Part shown: piece after piece, positions 44,150 to 56,300 of the stretch
Layout of the letters: each line of letters opens with the position of its first letter
Numbering within the stretch: position 1 is the stretch's first letter
Source of the DNA: Rickettsia sp. Oklahoma-10
GTDB lineage: Bacteria > Pseudomonadota > Alphaproteobacteria > Rickettsiales > Rickettsiaceae
Length of the DNA: 64,000 bases
Assembly: GCF_039954865.1 (NCBI RefSeq)
Contig: NZ_CP157197.1
Coordinates: 203,501 to 267,500 of the forward strand
Reading direction: 5' to 3'
Translations under genes and position numbers: made by a program
The notes under the pieces: generated by a model
The model's input: the letters and a program-made list of their open reading frames with translations, nothing else
What the model was told of the DNA's origin: nothing
Database searches by the model: none

Positions 44150-44622
44150 ATGTATAATGATAATACACAATTTTTAGATTTAATGAAGCCCTATATGAAT
44201 TTGGAATTTTATATGAGTTCTCTGCAAAATATCCCTATAGACCTTGCATTCAACAAGTACAATGCAAAGAACTATGAATATTCTTGTAATAACTAACCAA
44301 ATTGCTAAGGAAAGCATGCAATCTTGTCTTAAGAAAAATTCCGAGATTATACAAAATAATGTTAATACTATTTAAAATACTACTAAAGAAGCAGCAAATT
44401 CTAAAAATTTCAAACTAAGTTAGTGAATGTCATCAAAAATGTTTATATTTATGGAACATCTATAGACAAATGCTAAGCAACTGGATAATATAGCTGAATC
44501 TTCAACCAAAATATTAGAAGCCGCAAATAAGCATATTGTCGAGAATGTTCATCATGCTCATAATAATGCAGCACATTACAGAACAAGTACAAAAAAACTT
44601 TAATAAGAAATCTGCTTAAAAA
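44150..44622 (+). pseudogene. Remnant of a phasin (PHB granule-associated protein)
   Basis: AGGAG at 44143-44147 is followed by reading MYNDNTQFLDLMKPYMNLEF, then SMQSCLKKNSEIIQNNVNTI, TTKEAANSKNF, NAKQLDNIAESSTKILEAAN and HIVENVHHAHNNA. The amphipathic helical pattern fits the phasin_2 family. Stops (NN*, NTI*, LS**) split it. It pairs with the decayed PHB synthase at 45481-46590. Confidence 0.65.
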
Positions 44623-44635
44623 ATAACTAAAACGG

Positions 44636-44696
44636 TCATACCGAAGCTTGATCACAGTACCTTTTTATAAGGTACTGTGATCAAGCTTCGGTATGA
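44636..44696. terminator. Perfect 28-bp hairpin, probable terminator or palindromic element
   Basis: Arms 44636-44663 and 44669-44696 are perfect complements (TCATACCGAAGCTTGATCAC...) with loop TTTAT. It lies just downstream of pld (minus) and of the phasin remnant (plus). No long T-run follows, so it may be the same TTGATCAC palindrome family rather than a true terminator. Confidence 0.7.
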
Positions 44697-44714
44697 CATA
44701 GTAGAAATTACCCT

Positions 44715-45317
44715 TTAATTACTTGCTTTTCTGCTTAACCAATTTTGTAAATAAGACTCTGCTAGTTCCTGATCTTCTATAAGAATTACATTTTCAGCAT
44801 TACGTTTATCAGCAGCAGCTGTGAAATTAAACGAACCGGTTATTACTTTCTTTTTATCGATAATTATAACTTTATTATGAGCGATTCCTGATACTTTATC
44901 TATACCTACATCAATTTTTGCTCGTTGTAATGCACGTAACTTAGAAAATTTCTGCTTTAAATTACTACGATCAAGCAATATTCTCACTTTTACTCCTCGT
45001 GCTTGTGCATTAATAAGTGCAGTAGTAATCAATGTATCACTCATACCGTATGCCTGCATATAAATAGACTCTTCAGCTCTATCTATCTGATTGGCTATAA
45101 ACTTAGTACAACCGGCAGGCGGGGTAAAACATGTACTAACTTTCCTTCTTGAAAGCTCTGAAATATTGTAATGCTTGATTTGTGGAGCAGATGAAACTAA
45201 TAATTTTTGGTTTATTAGATTAGTAAAATAATCCAAATGCTGGCTATAAATACCTAAAACAACTCCCAAGATAAAGACAATACTTATTTCTGTAAACTTA
45301 GCATTTTTTCTCTTCAT
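44715..45317 (-). CDS. pld: Phospholipase D-family protein
   Basis: 200 residues with a single HKD motif (HNKVIIIDKKKVITGSFNFTAAA, residues ~150-172), typical of rickettsial Pld that acts as a dimer. N-terminal hydrophobic segment (about 10-28) works as signal or anchor. Rickettsia Pld is linked to escape from the phagosome. Full length. A perfect hairpin follows its 3' end. Confidence 0.93.
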   Translation of the reverse strand: MKRKNAKFTEISIVFILGVVLGIYSQHLDYFTNLINQKLLVSSAPQIKHYNISELSRRKVSTCFTPPAGCTKFIANQIDRAEESIYMQAYGMSDTLITTALINAQARGVKVRILLDRSNLKQKFSKLRALQRAKIDVGIDKVSGIAHNKVIIIDKKKVITGSFNFTAAADKRNAENVILIEDQELAESYLQNWLSRKASN

Positions 45318-45354
45318 GACTTATTTCCATTTTAGAAATTGCCTGTAGACTTAC

Positions 45355-45480
45355 AAATCGTCATTGCAAGCAACTAAAGAATTTGTTGCATGTGGAACAC
45401 GATGTCATTCCTGCCTTTGTGGAAATAACATTAAAGATTATTTACCAATCCACGCAACAACATATTATTTTGTACAATCA
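45355..45480. repeat. Palindromic repeat block upstream of pld
   Basis: TTGTTGCATGTGGAACACGA, GTCATTCCTGCCTTTGTGGA and AATCCACGCAACAACAT. Related to the blocks at 6118 and 33000. Confidence 0.45.
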
Positions 45481-46590
45481 CTATCCTAGAACTGCTTCAA
45501 TAACCTTTAGATTCTGATAATCTAAAGAATCTACTAACTTATTATCATTATTTTTACAAGCCAACAATTCCACCATGAATCTTTATATTCCTTAGCTTTC
45601 ATAAACCACTCATGACTACTTAAATTTAAGTCATCATTAAGCCGATAATTTTTAGCACTAGTCGGAGGACCATGCCTGCTACATACCTTGAATCTGTGAG
45701 ACAAAAAAAATCTTATGTTCATTTAATAATTTCATCATATAATTGAACGCCATGGAGCTATATGATCTTCTTTTGCTAATACAAAAAAAGAATTACAATC
45801 AACTTTTCCAAAATCTATTTTTGTTTTAAGTATCTCTAAAGTATTAAACTCTTTTAGAAAGTTATTATACAATATATATGTTGGTTGGAATCAATATTCC
45901 AATATAGCAGCAAATCAAAATGCATTGTTTTTTACCAAGTAAATAATTATTGATAAAAACCGTCCAAATTAAATCACTTTGAAATATAATTTTTCCTTGC
46001 GTTACCGCAATATTCCCACAAGTTTAAATGCTGATCTATCAGTAGTTTCAGTATCGAATATATCCGAAACTTTTTATATCTCATAAGAACTTTTCTAGTC
46101 CTTGTACTAGATTTCTGCTTTTTAATTCACGTAAAACTTTTGGATTACAAAAGGTAAAATTCGCAGGTGAATATATCTTATAAAATGTTTAGTTGCAAAC
46201 TCTAAATGTTGCTTAAGATCATTTGATAGTTTATTCATTAAGCATTACCACAAAGAATCTTTAAATCTTTTATCTAAATAATCTGAATAAAATACATCTT
46301 TTACCAGACTACTAAGAAATTTTGTAAAGTTATTCGCTGTAAGCTCTCTTAATTTATCAATATACTCAACATTAATCCTACAAAATTTAGGATTAACCTA
46401 AAATGTTTTACCATTAAAGATGGCTATAATTATCAATTAGGCTTCTAGGAATCATAATCCCTCTACCTTGCATGAAATGTAAAATAAGTTCTTGATTACT
46501 TATAGGCAATTTCTTTGAAATAATTATCGTATCGTGTTGGATATTATACATATTGAGTTCCAGTATCAAAATCAGGTGTATCACACTGTA
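45481..46590 (-). pseudogene. Remnant of poly-beta-hydroxybutyrate polymerase (PhaC/PhbC)
   Basis: Minus strand in order: LPISNQELILHFMQGRGIMI, NPKFCRINVEYIDKLRELTA, LDKRFKDSLW, LSNDLKQHLEFATKHFIRYI, LKEFNTLEILKTKIDFGKVD, CNSFFVLAKEDHIAPW (PhaC-type D-H-I-x-PW), PPTSAKNYRLNDDLNLSSHE and KLVDSLDYQNLKVIEAVLG with stop at 45481. The C-terminal alpha/beta-hydrolase pattern with D and H is clear; the lipase-box cysteine region is not seen. A 62-codon frame (45534-45722) is a leftover. Many stops. The phasin remnant nearby is its functional partner. Confidence 0.75.
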
Positions 46591-46660
46591 GCTTGACCAC
46601 GGTATCCAAAAAATAATTAAAAAACACTGGACCCAGTTATCAAGTTGCAGAATAGCATAT
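46575..46660. repeat. Palindromic element downstream of ubiD
   Basis: CACTGTAGCTTGACCACGGTATCCA and CTGGACCCAGTTATCAAGTTGCAG; same family as 27205-27280. Confidence 0.55.
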
Positions 46661-46670
46661 AAAAAAAAGC

Positions 46671-48296
46671 TTATATTTTTAAACTATCCCAAATATTATC
46701 AATCTTGTCTATAACTTCCTGACTCATTTCTATTTTTGTACCCCATTTTCTATTTGTTTCAGGGTATATTTTATCTGTTGCATCTATGCCCATTTTACTA
46801 CCAAGGCCTGACTGTGGTGATGCAAAATCCAAATAATCTATCGGAGCATTATCTATAAAAGTCGTATCACGCCTTGGATCACTTCTTGTTGCTATTGCCC
46901 AAATTACTGCTTGCCAATTACGAACATCAATATCATCATCTACAACAATAATAAACTTACTATACATAAATTGCCGCAGATAAGACCAAATACCAAGCAT
47001 TATTCTTTTAGCATGACCAGAATAAGATTTTTTAATCGATACTACTGCAATTCTATATGAACATCCTTCAGGTGGAAGCCAAAAATCAACTATTTCAGGG
47101 AATTGTTGCTGCAAGATAGGAATAAAAATTTCATTTAATGCTTCACCGAGTATTGACGGCTCATCAGGCGGCTTACCTGTATAGGTACTTAAATACACAG
47201 GATTTTTCTTCATTGTTATTGCCGTTACGATAAATACCGGAAATTCTTCAACATCATTATAATATCCGGTATGATCACCAAAAGGACCTTCAGGCAAATA
47301 TTCCTCTAAACTTACATAGCCTTCCAGCACTATTTCACTATGTGCCGGTACTTTTAAGTCAATAGTTTTACATTGTACTAACTCTACTTTTTCATTACCA
47401 AGTAAACCAGCAAAATTATATTCTGAAATATTGTCAGGTATAGGCGTAACCGCTGCCAAAGTTACTGCTGGATTTGCTCCGATAACAATAGCAGCAGGAA
47501 ATGGTTCTTGTGTTGCTTCCCTCCAACGTTTATGATGCATTGATCCACCACGTAATTTAAGCCAACGCATCAATAGCTTATTTTCTGAAATAACCTGCAT
47601 GCGATATATTCCAAGATTATAATTATCAATAGACCTATTCCCAAACTCTACCTCTAGAGGTAATGTATACGTTGACCCGATACTCGCATCCTTACGTATA
47701 TCCATACATGATTTGGTACTGAGTTTCGTATCTCCTTTAAATTCCTCTCTATAAGCCAATTTGAAAATAGGTCTAATTTTATCTTTAGTTGGACCTTTAG
47801 TAACTACTATCCCCCAAGTAATTAAAGGTGAAATATCATCAGGCCAACATCTTTGAATCGGTAATATATTGATATTCGGTTTGTCAATAATGACTTCATG
47901 ACAAGATGCTTTTGATATAGTTTTAGGAGACATAGCAAATATACGCTTAGCAAGTGGTAACATTGACAATGTTTCTTTTAAAGATGCCGGAGGTTGCGGC
48001 TGTTTTAAAAATGCTAGTAAAACACCAAGCTCTCTTAATTCCTTAACATTCTGAAACTTTAGTCCCATGCAAATACGCTTTATGCTAGCATAAAGATTAG
48101 TTAGAACAGGTATATCGGATTTAGTGCCATCGGTTTTTATAACATTTTCAAAAAGTAAGGCAGGTCCACCTTGTGCTAATACTCTTCTACTAATTTCGGT
48201 AATTTCTAAATCAGTTTTAACTTCGGTAGAAATACGCTTTAATTCACCATTTTTTTCTAAAAATTTTAAAAATTCTAGCAAATCTTTAAAGCACAT
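46671..48296 (-). CDS. ubiD: UbiD 3-octaprenyl-4-hydroxybenzoate decarboxylase, with RPE-1 insertion
   Basis: 541 residues, longer than the ~490 of E. coli. It decarboxylates the ubiquinone precursor using prenylated FMN. Signatures: [14 protein letters not shown], then [21 protein letters not shown] near 226 (prFMN site), [20 protein letters not shown] near 330 (catalytic glutamates). Between GPTKD and NYNLGIYR, residues 173-224 are an insert with the characteristic RPE-1 peptide ([31 protein letters not shown]). The insert is in-frame and directly before the cofactor motif, yet the rest is intact, so the enzyme is probably still active. Confidence 0.95.
   Translation of the reverse strand: MCFKDLLEFLKFLEKNGELKRISTEVKTDLEITEISRRVLAQGGPALLFENVIKTDGTKSDIPVLTNLYASIKRICMGLKFQNVKELRELGVLLAFLKQPQPPASLKETLSMLPLAKRIFAMSPKTISKASCHEVIIDKPNINILPIQRCWPDDISPLITWGIVVTKGPTKDKIRPIFKLAYREEFKGDTKLSTKSCMDIRKDASIGSTYTLPLEVEFGNRSIDNYNLGIYRMQVISENKLLMRWLKLRGGSMHHKRWREATQEPFPAAIVIGANPAVTLAAVTPIPDNISEYNFAGLLGNEKVELVQCKTIDLKVPAHSEIVLEGYVSLEEYLPEGPFGDHTGYYNDVEEFPVFIVTAITMKKNPVYLSTYTGKPPDEPSILGEALNEIFIPILQQQFPEIVDFWLPPEGCSYRIAVVSIKKSYSGHAKRIMLGIWSYLRQFMYSKFIIVVDDDIDVRNWQAVIWAIATRSDPRRDTTFIDNAPIDYLDFASPQSGLGSKMGIDATDKIYPETNRKWGTKIEMSQEVIDKIDNIWDSLKI
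47625..47780 (-). repeat. Rickettsia palindromic element RPE-1 inside ubiD
   Basis: 156-bp in-frame insert; translated peptide matches the RPE-1 pattern as I know it (E-E-F-K-G-D-T..., D-A-S-x-[11 protein letters not shown]). Confidence 0.85.
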
Positions 48297-48359
48297 AGTT
48301 TTATTTTTTCGTTTATAATACGTGGCTTATTATATAGCTACTACATTCCTGCGAAAACA

Positions 48360-48495
48360 AAAACCTAGAAATGAGTATTATACTATGGCTTGACCACCAA
48401 GGTATCCAAAAAAAATAAAGTCTGAATTCCCACAACCAAGTCGCATAATGACAATAGAGAAAGCTGGATTCACTCTTTCACGAGAATAACATAAG
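48360..48495. repeat. Palindromic element between ppiD and ubiD
   Basis: TATGGCTTGACCACCAAGGTATCCA, CTGAATTCCCACAACCAAGTCGC and CTGGATTCACTCTTTCACGAGAATAACA: degenerate halves of the RPE families. Confidence 0.5.
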
Positions 48496-48507
48496 AGACA
48501 CTTTTCA

Positions 48508-50082
48508 CTACTTACTAAAATTAGCATTTACCCGCATATCATTCTGAATAATTGCATAGTTAATTAACTCATCAATTATAGAATTTTTAATATTATATAT
48601 TATACTTTTTTCTGAATTGAAACGAATATTTTTAGCTGTTAATTCATCTATGCTTCTAGATTTAATATGTGCAAAATATACTTCATCGCCTACCTGAAAC
48701 ACAGGTGTATTACTTCCTATTTTAGTGTTAAAAATTGATAATAATATCTCAGGAGTTAATGAGAGTTCATTTTCTATTTCGGATCTAATATAATTTTTTT
48801 TACTTATTTTTATTCCGGTAGCTTTAAATTCTTTTATATTCTCTTGATCTGAATTATATTCCTTTGCTAAATCTTTAATAATGTTTAAGTTTACATCTGC
48901 TATATGCTGTTTTATCCAAACTTTATTTACCTGCTCTTTAATACTATCAAATTCAGGTATTTTTGTCGGCTGAATTGATTTTAATTCCACCAACATAAGA
49001 TAGCTTTTATCTTCTGCTTCTATAGGATAAGATAATTCTCCTTCCGAAAGTTCAAAAATACTATCAGCATTTCCGGCAATTATTTCATCTTCAATAAGCT
49101 CTGCATAACTGACATAATTAACGTTGTGTATCGGTAGCTTATATTTTTCAGCAATGTCAATCAAGCTAGCACCGGCTACCGTCTCATCTTCCAGCTTTTT
49201 AGCAAACTCCATATTAAGTATATCGATTTTTTGAGCCTTTAATAAATCATATAATTGTTTTTGTACCGTTTCAAAACTTTGATTTCCAAATTCATCTTTA
49301 TTTTCATTATAAAATTCTAACAATTCATCTTGAGTAACTGAGACTTTTAGATCCTTGATATTAGCTTTAATATAAGAAAAGCTGCGTTTCTCAGGTACTT
49401 CAAACGAGGTTTTATTATCTTGATAAAAATCCTTTAATTGCTGATCGGTAGGAGTAGGAATTTGTAAATCTTTCGGTTTATTTTGTAAATCTATTTGTAC
49501 TAATTCTACTTCTCTTTTTTCAGCCATATAATCTACTATATTTTCAGTCATAGCTTTAGGAATATAGAAACTTTCTGCAAAAATACCAACAAAAATATTT
49601 TTTAAAGCTTTTTCTTTGAAATTTAATAAATATTTTTCTTCATCCATATAAGAATTTCTAAAATAAGTTTTAAAAATTTTAATATCAAAAACACCTTGCT
49701 CATTTTTAAAAACTGGTGATGCTTTAACTAAAATTTTAACTGTATCATCACTTAGATCTAAGTCATAATAACTAACTAAATAATCTAAAACATTATTATA
49801 AATAAGCCTTTTTAGGATTCGGTTATCAATATTTAACTGCGCTATTTCTTCATCGGTTAAACTTGTTCCAGTTTGCTTATTTATAGAATTAATTTCCAAA
49901 GATTTTGCTTGCAAAAAATCTGCTTGAGATATATTTTTTGCATGAGAAAAAGTAACAATATCGCCACCTCTTCCTCCATTTAATACATCTTTAATACCAA
50001 AGACAATAAAAGCAAAAGCAATCATTCCGAATAAACACCGCATTATAAAACTATCGGCAGTTTTTCTAATACTATCTAACAT
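48508..50082 (-). CDS. ppiD: PpiD-like peptidyl-prolyl cis-trans isomerase (periplasmic chaperone)
   Basis: 524 residues. Membrane anchor near residues 10-30 (MRCLFGMIAFAFIVFGIKDV), typical of PpiD (SurA_N_3). A long helical SurA-N part (to about 190) with the FAESFYIPKAMTENIVDYMAEKREVEL pattern. A parvulin-like middle (about 220-400) follows but has weak catalytic motifs. It probably helps outer-membrane protein folding, a fitting neighbour for the large autotransporter upstream (same strand). Exact orthology with E. coli PpiD is inferred from architecture. Confidence 0.75.
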   Translation of the reverse strand: MLDSIRKTADSFIMRCLFGMIAFAFIVFGIKDVLNGGRGGDIVTFSHAKNISQADFLQAKSLEINSINKQTGTSLTDEEIAQLNIDNRILKRLIYNNVLDYLVSYYDLDLSDDTVKILVKASPVFKNEQGVFDIKIFKTYFRNSYMDEEKYLLNFKEKALKNIFVGIFAESFYIPKAMTENIVDYMAEKREVELVQIDLQNKPKDLQIPTPTDQQLKDFYQDNKTSFEVPEKRSFSYIKANIKDLKVSVTQDELLEFYNENKDEFGNQSFETVQKQLYDLLKAQKIDILNMEFAKKLEDETVAGASLIDIAEKYKLPIHNVNYVSYAELIEDEIIAGNADSIFELSEGELSYPIEAEDKSYLMLVELKSIQPTKIPEFDSIKEQVNKVWIKQHIADVNLNIIKDLAKEYNSDQENIKEFKATGIKISKKNYIRSEIENELSLTPEILLSIFNTKIGSNTPVFQVGDEVYFAHIKSRSIDELTAKNIRFNSEKSIIYNIKNSIIDELINYAIIQNDMRVNANFSK

Positions 50083-50099
50083 AATTTTTTATTTAAGAC

Positions 50100-50195
50100 T
50101 CACTATACCATCCCGTGGCTTGACCACGGAATCAAGTATTATTAGTATTTTAAAGTTATTTTCATAGGCCCCGTAGTAAGCTACGCTGCAACACT
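50100..50195. repeat. Palindromic element between ompA and ppiD
   Basis: CATCCCGTGGCTTGACCACGG-AATCAAG and GGCCCCGTAGTAAGCTACGC. Same family as 27205-27280. Confidence 0.6.
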
Positions 50196-50246
50196 CACTT
50201 CTAGATTTTTAAACTATTACATCTAAAAGCCATATTATAAAGCAAA

Positions 50247-50279
50247 AAAACCTATATAGTCAAAAACTATATAGGTTTT
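50247..50279 (-). terminator. Rho-independent terminator of ompA/sca0
   Basis: 14-bp perfect stem AAAACCTATATAGT (50247-50260) with ACTATATAGGTTTT (50266-50279). In the minus orientation the stem is followed by a run of T (AAAAAAA at 50244-50250 on plus). It starts 23 bp past the ompA stop. Confidence 0.85.
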
Positions 50280-50301
50280 CTCTGTAACATAGAATAGTTA
50301 A

Positions 50302-53300
50302 TTAGAAGTTTACACGAACTTTTACACTACCTTGCTGTGCGAAATACTTACTTCCGATATTTGTATCGTAGTTAATGCTGTATTCCATCATTTTGTACTT
50401 AGCAGTAACACCAATGCCAACATCAAAGCTTATTTTGTTCTGTTTGAGACTATTAGTCGGGAATGGTTGTGCCATACCTTGTAATCTTGCATCAATAGCT
50501 GGCACTTTATTCCTAAATGCATAATCAACCATTGCGTAAAGCTCAGGTTTTAGCACTACATCACTGACATTGATATTACTTGATAGTTTCGCTCCTAACA
50601 TTCCATCAAAACTGTTATAGGTCTTTCCTTTAATGATAAGATTTTGGTAAGTAGCTCCGGTTTCTTTATATCCTTTATCTTTGATAGCTAAGTATCTAAG
50701 CCCTGCTACTGGTGTTAGATTAATGTTCTCAGGCATTACATAAGTATAGCCTGCCATTAACTGACCTACATAACTTTCAGATTTATACTTACCGCTTGCA
50801 GTTTGATAAGCAACAGTATTCACTGCCGCTGCAATACGTCTTGATTTACTTCTTATTGTATTATCCGAGTAAGCTGTTATAGCTTCAACAAAGAAATTTT
50901 CATAAGGCAAGTTATATAAACTGTATAAAGAATAGATGTTAGTCTGTACTTTATTCTTATCGCCTGTCTTATTATTTTTCAGTTTGATATCGGTATCAGC
51001 CCTTGTATATGCAATCCCTAACATTAAATCATCGCTAACTAAACCGTCAAAACCTATAGTGCCACCAGTTGTATCAGACTTATAACCACTTACATTATTA
51101 GACATCTTTTGCGTTGCATTACCGACAAATGGGGTTATCCACGCACCAAACTTAGCATCTCTATCCTCATCACCTGCAGATATGGAAGCCGGCTGTAGTT
51201 CATCAATTCTAGCATTTAGATTAATTAAACTACTTGATATATTACTTGTTATAATTTGATTATTAACATTAGCTATAGTATCGCTAGGTTTTACAACATC
51301 TTGTATTAGATGACTTACAGCTTCTACTACCTGTGAATTTGTCATACACCCAAAGTCATTATTGAGAGCCTGACGTGCATCTGAACCGTTTTGTGCTTGT
51401 GCCATTATTTCAAGCGATCTTTGAGTAACCCCTGTAAAATCTTTTTCTATCACTGCTCCAGATATGTCTTCTGCAAATAAAGTTAAAGACGATGCATCAA
51501 AAGTAAAGTCAACAAAACGGTTTTCATTGTTAATAGTTATTTTAACATTATCTGCGGGAGCAGGCTTTAAACCACCAGCTGTTTCTGCATATATTACTGT
51601 ATATTTTGTATTTGGATCTATATTATTAATATCAAAATTAGTAGCAGTAACAACAAGTGCTAAAGTTGAAACCCCCGATAAATCAAGAGTACTACCCGAT
51701 TTTATTAAGATATTACCGCCTGACTTAACTGCCCCGTCAAAAATAGTATTTAAGGTTAATGTATCGGTAAAATCACCTGATCCTTTATAGATTACTTGAT
51801 TTGCTCCTAAGGTAATAGTAGTACCGCTACCTGTTATAGCACTGTTAAACGATAGGTTATTACCAAAATTCATAGTAGCACCATCAGCTTGAAAGCTCGT
51901 CGCCGTTACATCTTTAGCAAAATTATAGGTAAAACCTTTGCCTAAAATCACTGGCCCTGTATTAGTAAACATATCAGCAAAACTGGTAGTACCACTAAAT
52001 GTTGCAGTACCTTTTGCGTTAACACTGCTTGCAAAACGCATTGTGCCTGCGGTGGTAATATCACCTACCGGACTATTTGCATTACCGACAACATCGCTAA
52101 CACTACCACCACCATTAAAGTTCAACTTTAACGTTTGACCCCCGGTTTTATTTATACCACCTATTAAGTTAATAGCTGGCATTGTTAACATCCCCATACC
52201 GTTACCTTGGATTTCATTGATACTAGTATTACCTCCTGTGGTTATAGTTACATTACCCGCACCTACTTTTAACATAGCGAGATTTGTAATAGCTCCTTTA
52301 ATAGTGCTAGCACCACTTGCAATTATCGTACCGTTAACTCCGTTGCTACTTGTAACGCTACCATTGATATTTTGACCTATACCGAGTGTTATAGCTGCTG
52401 CGTGATTATTAAAATCTACATTGCCGTTAATATTGCCGTTCTGAGTTAAAACAGTATTAGCTTTAAATGTTAAATTAGCATTGATATCCTTATTATAATT
52501 AATTGCCGGTACTGATAATGCTAAATTGTTAGCAAATATATCCGTATCTACTTGGATTGTTCCGTTTCCTTTAAATTCTAATTCTTTTAACCTATTTACT
52601 TTAGTACCGTAAGTAGCACCATCAACACTTGCAAGTATTATTTTTCCACCCGCAACTTCTGAATTTACCACAATTTTACCTTTATTCGGAGCAAAAGGGT
52701 CAAGTATAGCATTTAATGTTATCCTACCGTTACCAGCTGCACTATTTTGTAATACTAATTCAGCATCTTCATGTGCAAAATTAATAGTCTGACCATTGGC
52801 TAAAATATTTATTGCATTAGCACCTTCTGTATCAATAGTATAAGAACCTTCACCAGCAGCAAATATTGTATTTGCAGCTCCTATATTTATTCTATTAATT
52901 TGGTTAGTAGTACTGCCTACATCAATAAACTTTGTATTACTTAGGATATTAAATTCAATAACATTTGTAGTATCTATATTATTAAATGCTACATTACCAA
53001 AAATACTTAATGATCCTAATTCATTGCCTCCCGTACCTATTGCTTTAGCTCCACCATCACCTTGTAAGGTTATAAGTTTTGTTGCACTAATAAGAGTTAA
53101 ATTACCACCACCGGTTGCAAATGCAGGCAAATCATTTTTAAGCGTTATAACTCTATCATCTATAATACTATTGTTAAGTAATAAAAGACTTGAATTTGCT
53201 CCTTTAAAACTAATCACCTGACCGTTTAATAAATTAACATCTGCGTTCTTAACATCTATTCCAAAATTCTTATCATTTTGAATGTCAATTAGTGCAACTT

Positions 53301-56300
53301 CACCAATACTAGCATCATGTGCCATCACTGTACTTGCAGCATTAATATTAAGTGTACCATTATTACCGTTTACTATAACACTGGTTAAATTATAAATTGG
53401 ACCATCAGGACCGTTAAACTCTAATGTACCACCGACTCCAAAATCTATATTATTTGCAGCTATGCTTCCTCCAGCTTGTAATGTTGCTCCTGCTCCTACA
53501 TTTAATGTTTCTAAGGCGTTTGTATTACCTATATTGCCAGTTACTGTACTATTACCGGCAAAGGTCACTACACCATTATTAGCATTACCTGTATTATCTA
53601 TTGCTCCAGTTACTACTACAGGATTTGTAAATGTCAATCTTGATGCATTATCCGTTAAATTTATTGCATTAGCTTTTACTACATCTCCTTTTAATTGTAC
53701 TAAGCCTGCTCCTACATCCAATGTTGCTAAGGCATTTGTATTACCTATATTGCCAGTTACTGTACTATTACCGGCAAAGGTCACCACACCATTATTAGCA
53801 TTACCTGTATTATCTATTGCTCCGGTTACTACTACAGGATTTGTAAATGTCAATCTTGATGCATTATCCGTTAAATTTATTGCATTAGCTTTTACTACAT
53901 CTCCTTTTAATTGTACTAAGCCTGCTCCTACATCCAATATTGCTAAGGCATTTGTATTACCTATATTGCCAGTCACTGTACTATTACCGGCAAAGGTCAC
54001 CACACCATTATTAGCATTACCTGTATTATCTATTGCTCCGGTTACTACTACAGGATTTGTAAATGTCAATTTTGATGCATTATCCGTTAAATTTATTGCA
54101 TTAGCTTTTACTACATCTCCTTTTAATTGTACTAAGCCTGCTCCTACATCCAATATTGCTAAGGCATTTGTATTACCTATATTGCCAGTTACTGTACTAT
54201 TACCGGCAAAGGTCACCACACCATTATTAGCATTACCTGTATTATCTATTGCTCCGGTTACTACTACAGGATTTGTAAATGTCAATCTTGATGCATTATC
54301 CGTTAAATTTATTGCATTAGCTTTTACTACATCTCCTTTTAATTGTACTAAGCCTGCTCCTACATCCAATGTTGCTAAGGCATTTGTATTACCTATATTG
54401 CCAGTTACTGTACTATTACCGGCAAAGGTCACTACACCATTATTAGCATTACCTGTATTATCTATTGCTCCGGTTACTACTACAGGATTTGTAAATGTCA
54501 ATCTTGATGCATTATCCGTTAAATTTATTGCATTAGCTTTTACTACATCTCCTTTTAATTGTACTAAGCCTGCTCCTACATCCAATATTGCTAAGGCATT
54601 TGTATTACCTATATTGCCAGTTACTGTACTATTACCGGCAAAGGTCACTACACCATTATTAGCATTACCTGTATTATCTATTGCTCCGGTTACTACTACA
54701 GGATTTGTAAATGTCAATCTTGATGCATTATCCGTTAAATTTATTGCATTAGCTTTTACTACATCTCCTTTTAATTGTACTAAGCCTGCTCCTACATCCA
54801 ATGTTGCTAAGGCATTTGTATTACCTATATTGCCAGTTACTGTACTATTACCGGCAAAGGTCACTACACCATTATTAGCATTACCTGTATTATCTATTGC
54901 TCCGGTTACTACTACAGGATTTGTAAATGTCAATCTTGATGCATTATCCGTTAAATTTATTGCATTAGCTTTTACTACATCTCCTTTTAATTGTACTAAG
55001 CCTGCTCCTACATCCAATGTTGCTAAGGCATTTGTATTACCTATATTGCCAGTTACTGTACTATTACCGGCAAAGGTCACTACACCATTATTAGCATTAC
55101 CTGTATTATCTATTGCTCCGGTTACTACTACAGGATTTGTAAATGTCAATCTTGATGCATTATCCGTTAAATTTATTGCATTAGCTTTTACTACATCTCC
55201 TTTTAATTGTACTAAGCCTGCTCCTACATCCAATGTTGCTAAGGCATTTGTATTACCTATATTGCCAGTTACTGTACTATTACCGGCAAAGGTCACCACA
55301 CCATTATTAGCATTACCTGTATTATCTATTGCTCCGGTTACTACTACAGGATTTGTAAATGTCAATCTTGATGCATTATCCGTTAAATTTATTGCATTAG
55401 CTTTTACTACATCTCCTTTTAATTGTACTAAGCCTGCTCCTACATCCAATGTTGCTAAGGCATTTGTATTACCTATATTGCCAGTTACTGTACTATTACC
55501 GGCAAAGGTCACCACACCATTATTAGCATTACCTGTATTATCTATTGCTCCGGTTACTACTACAGGATTTGTAAATGTCAATTTTGATGCATTATCCGTT
55601 AAATTTATTGCATTAGCTTTTACTACATCTCCTTTTAATTGTACTAAGCCTGCTCCTACATCCAATGTTGCTAAGGCATTTGTATTACCTATATTGCCAG
55701 TTACTGTACTATTACCGGCAAAGGTCACCACACCATTATTAGCATTACCTGTATTATCTATTGCTCCGGTTACTACTACAGGATTTGTAAATGTCAATTT
55801 TGATGCATTATCCGTTAAATTTATTGCATTAGCTTTTACTACATCTCCTTTTAATTGTACTAAGCCTGCTCCTACATCCAATATTGCTAAGGCATTTGTA
55901 TTACCTATATTGCCAGTTACTGTACTATTACCGGCAAAGGTCACCACACCATTATTAGCATTACCTGTATTATCTATTACTCCAGTTACTACTACAGGAT
56001 TTGTAAATGTCAATTTTGATGCATTATCCGTTAAATTTATTGCATTAGCTTTTACTACATCTCCTTTTAATTGTACTAAGCCTGCTCCTACATCCAATAT
56101 TGCTAAGGCATTTGTATTACCTATATTGCCAGTTACTGTACTATTACCGGCAAAGGTCACCACACCATTATTAGCATTACCTGTATTATCTATTGCTCCG
56201 GTTACTACTACAGGATTTGTAAATGTCAATTTTGATGCATTATCCGTTAAATTTATTGCATTAGCTTTTACTACATCTCCTTTTAATTGTACTAAGCCTG

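Noticed and set aside
44636-44696. Possible attachment site or inverted terminal repeat of an insertion sequence
   Set aside because: There is no transposase nearby and the arms are joined by a 5-nt loop, so it is a hairpin rather than two ends of an element.
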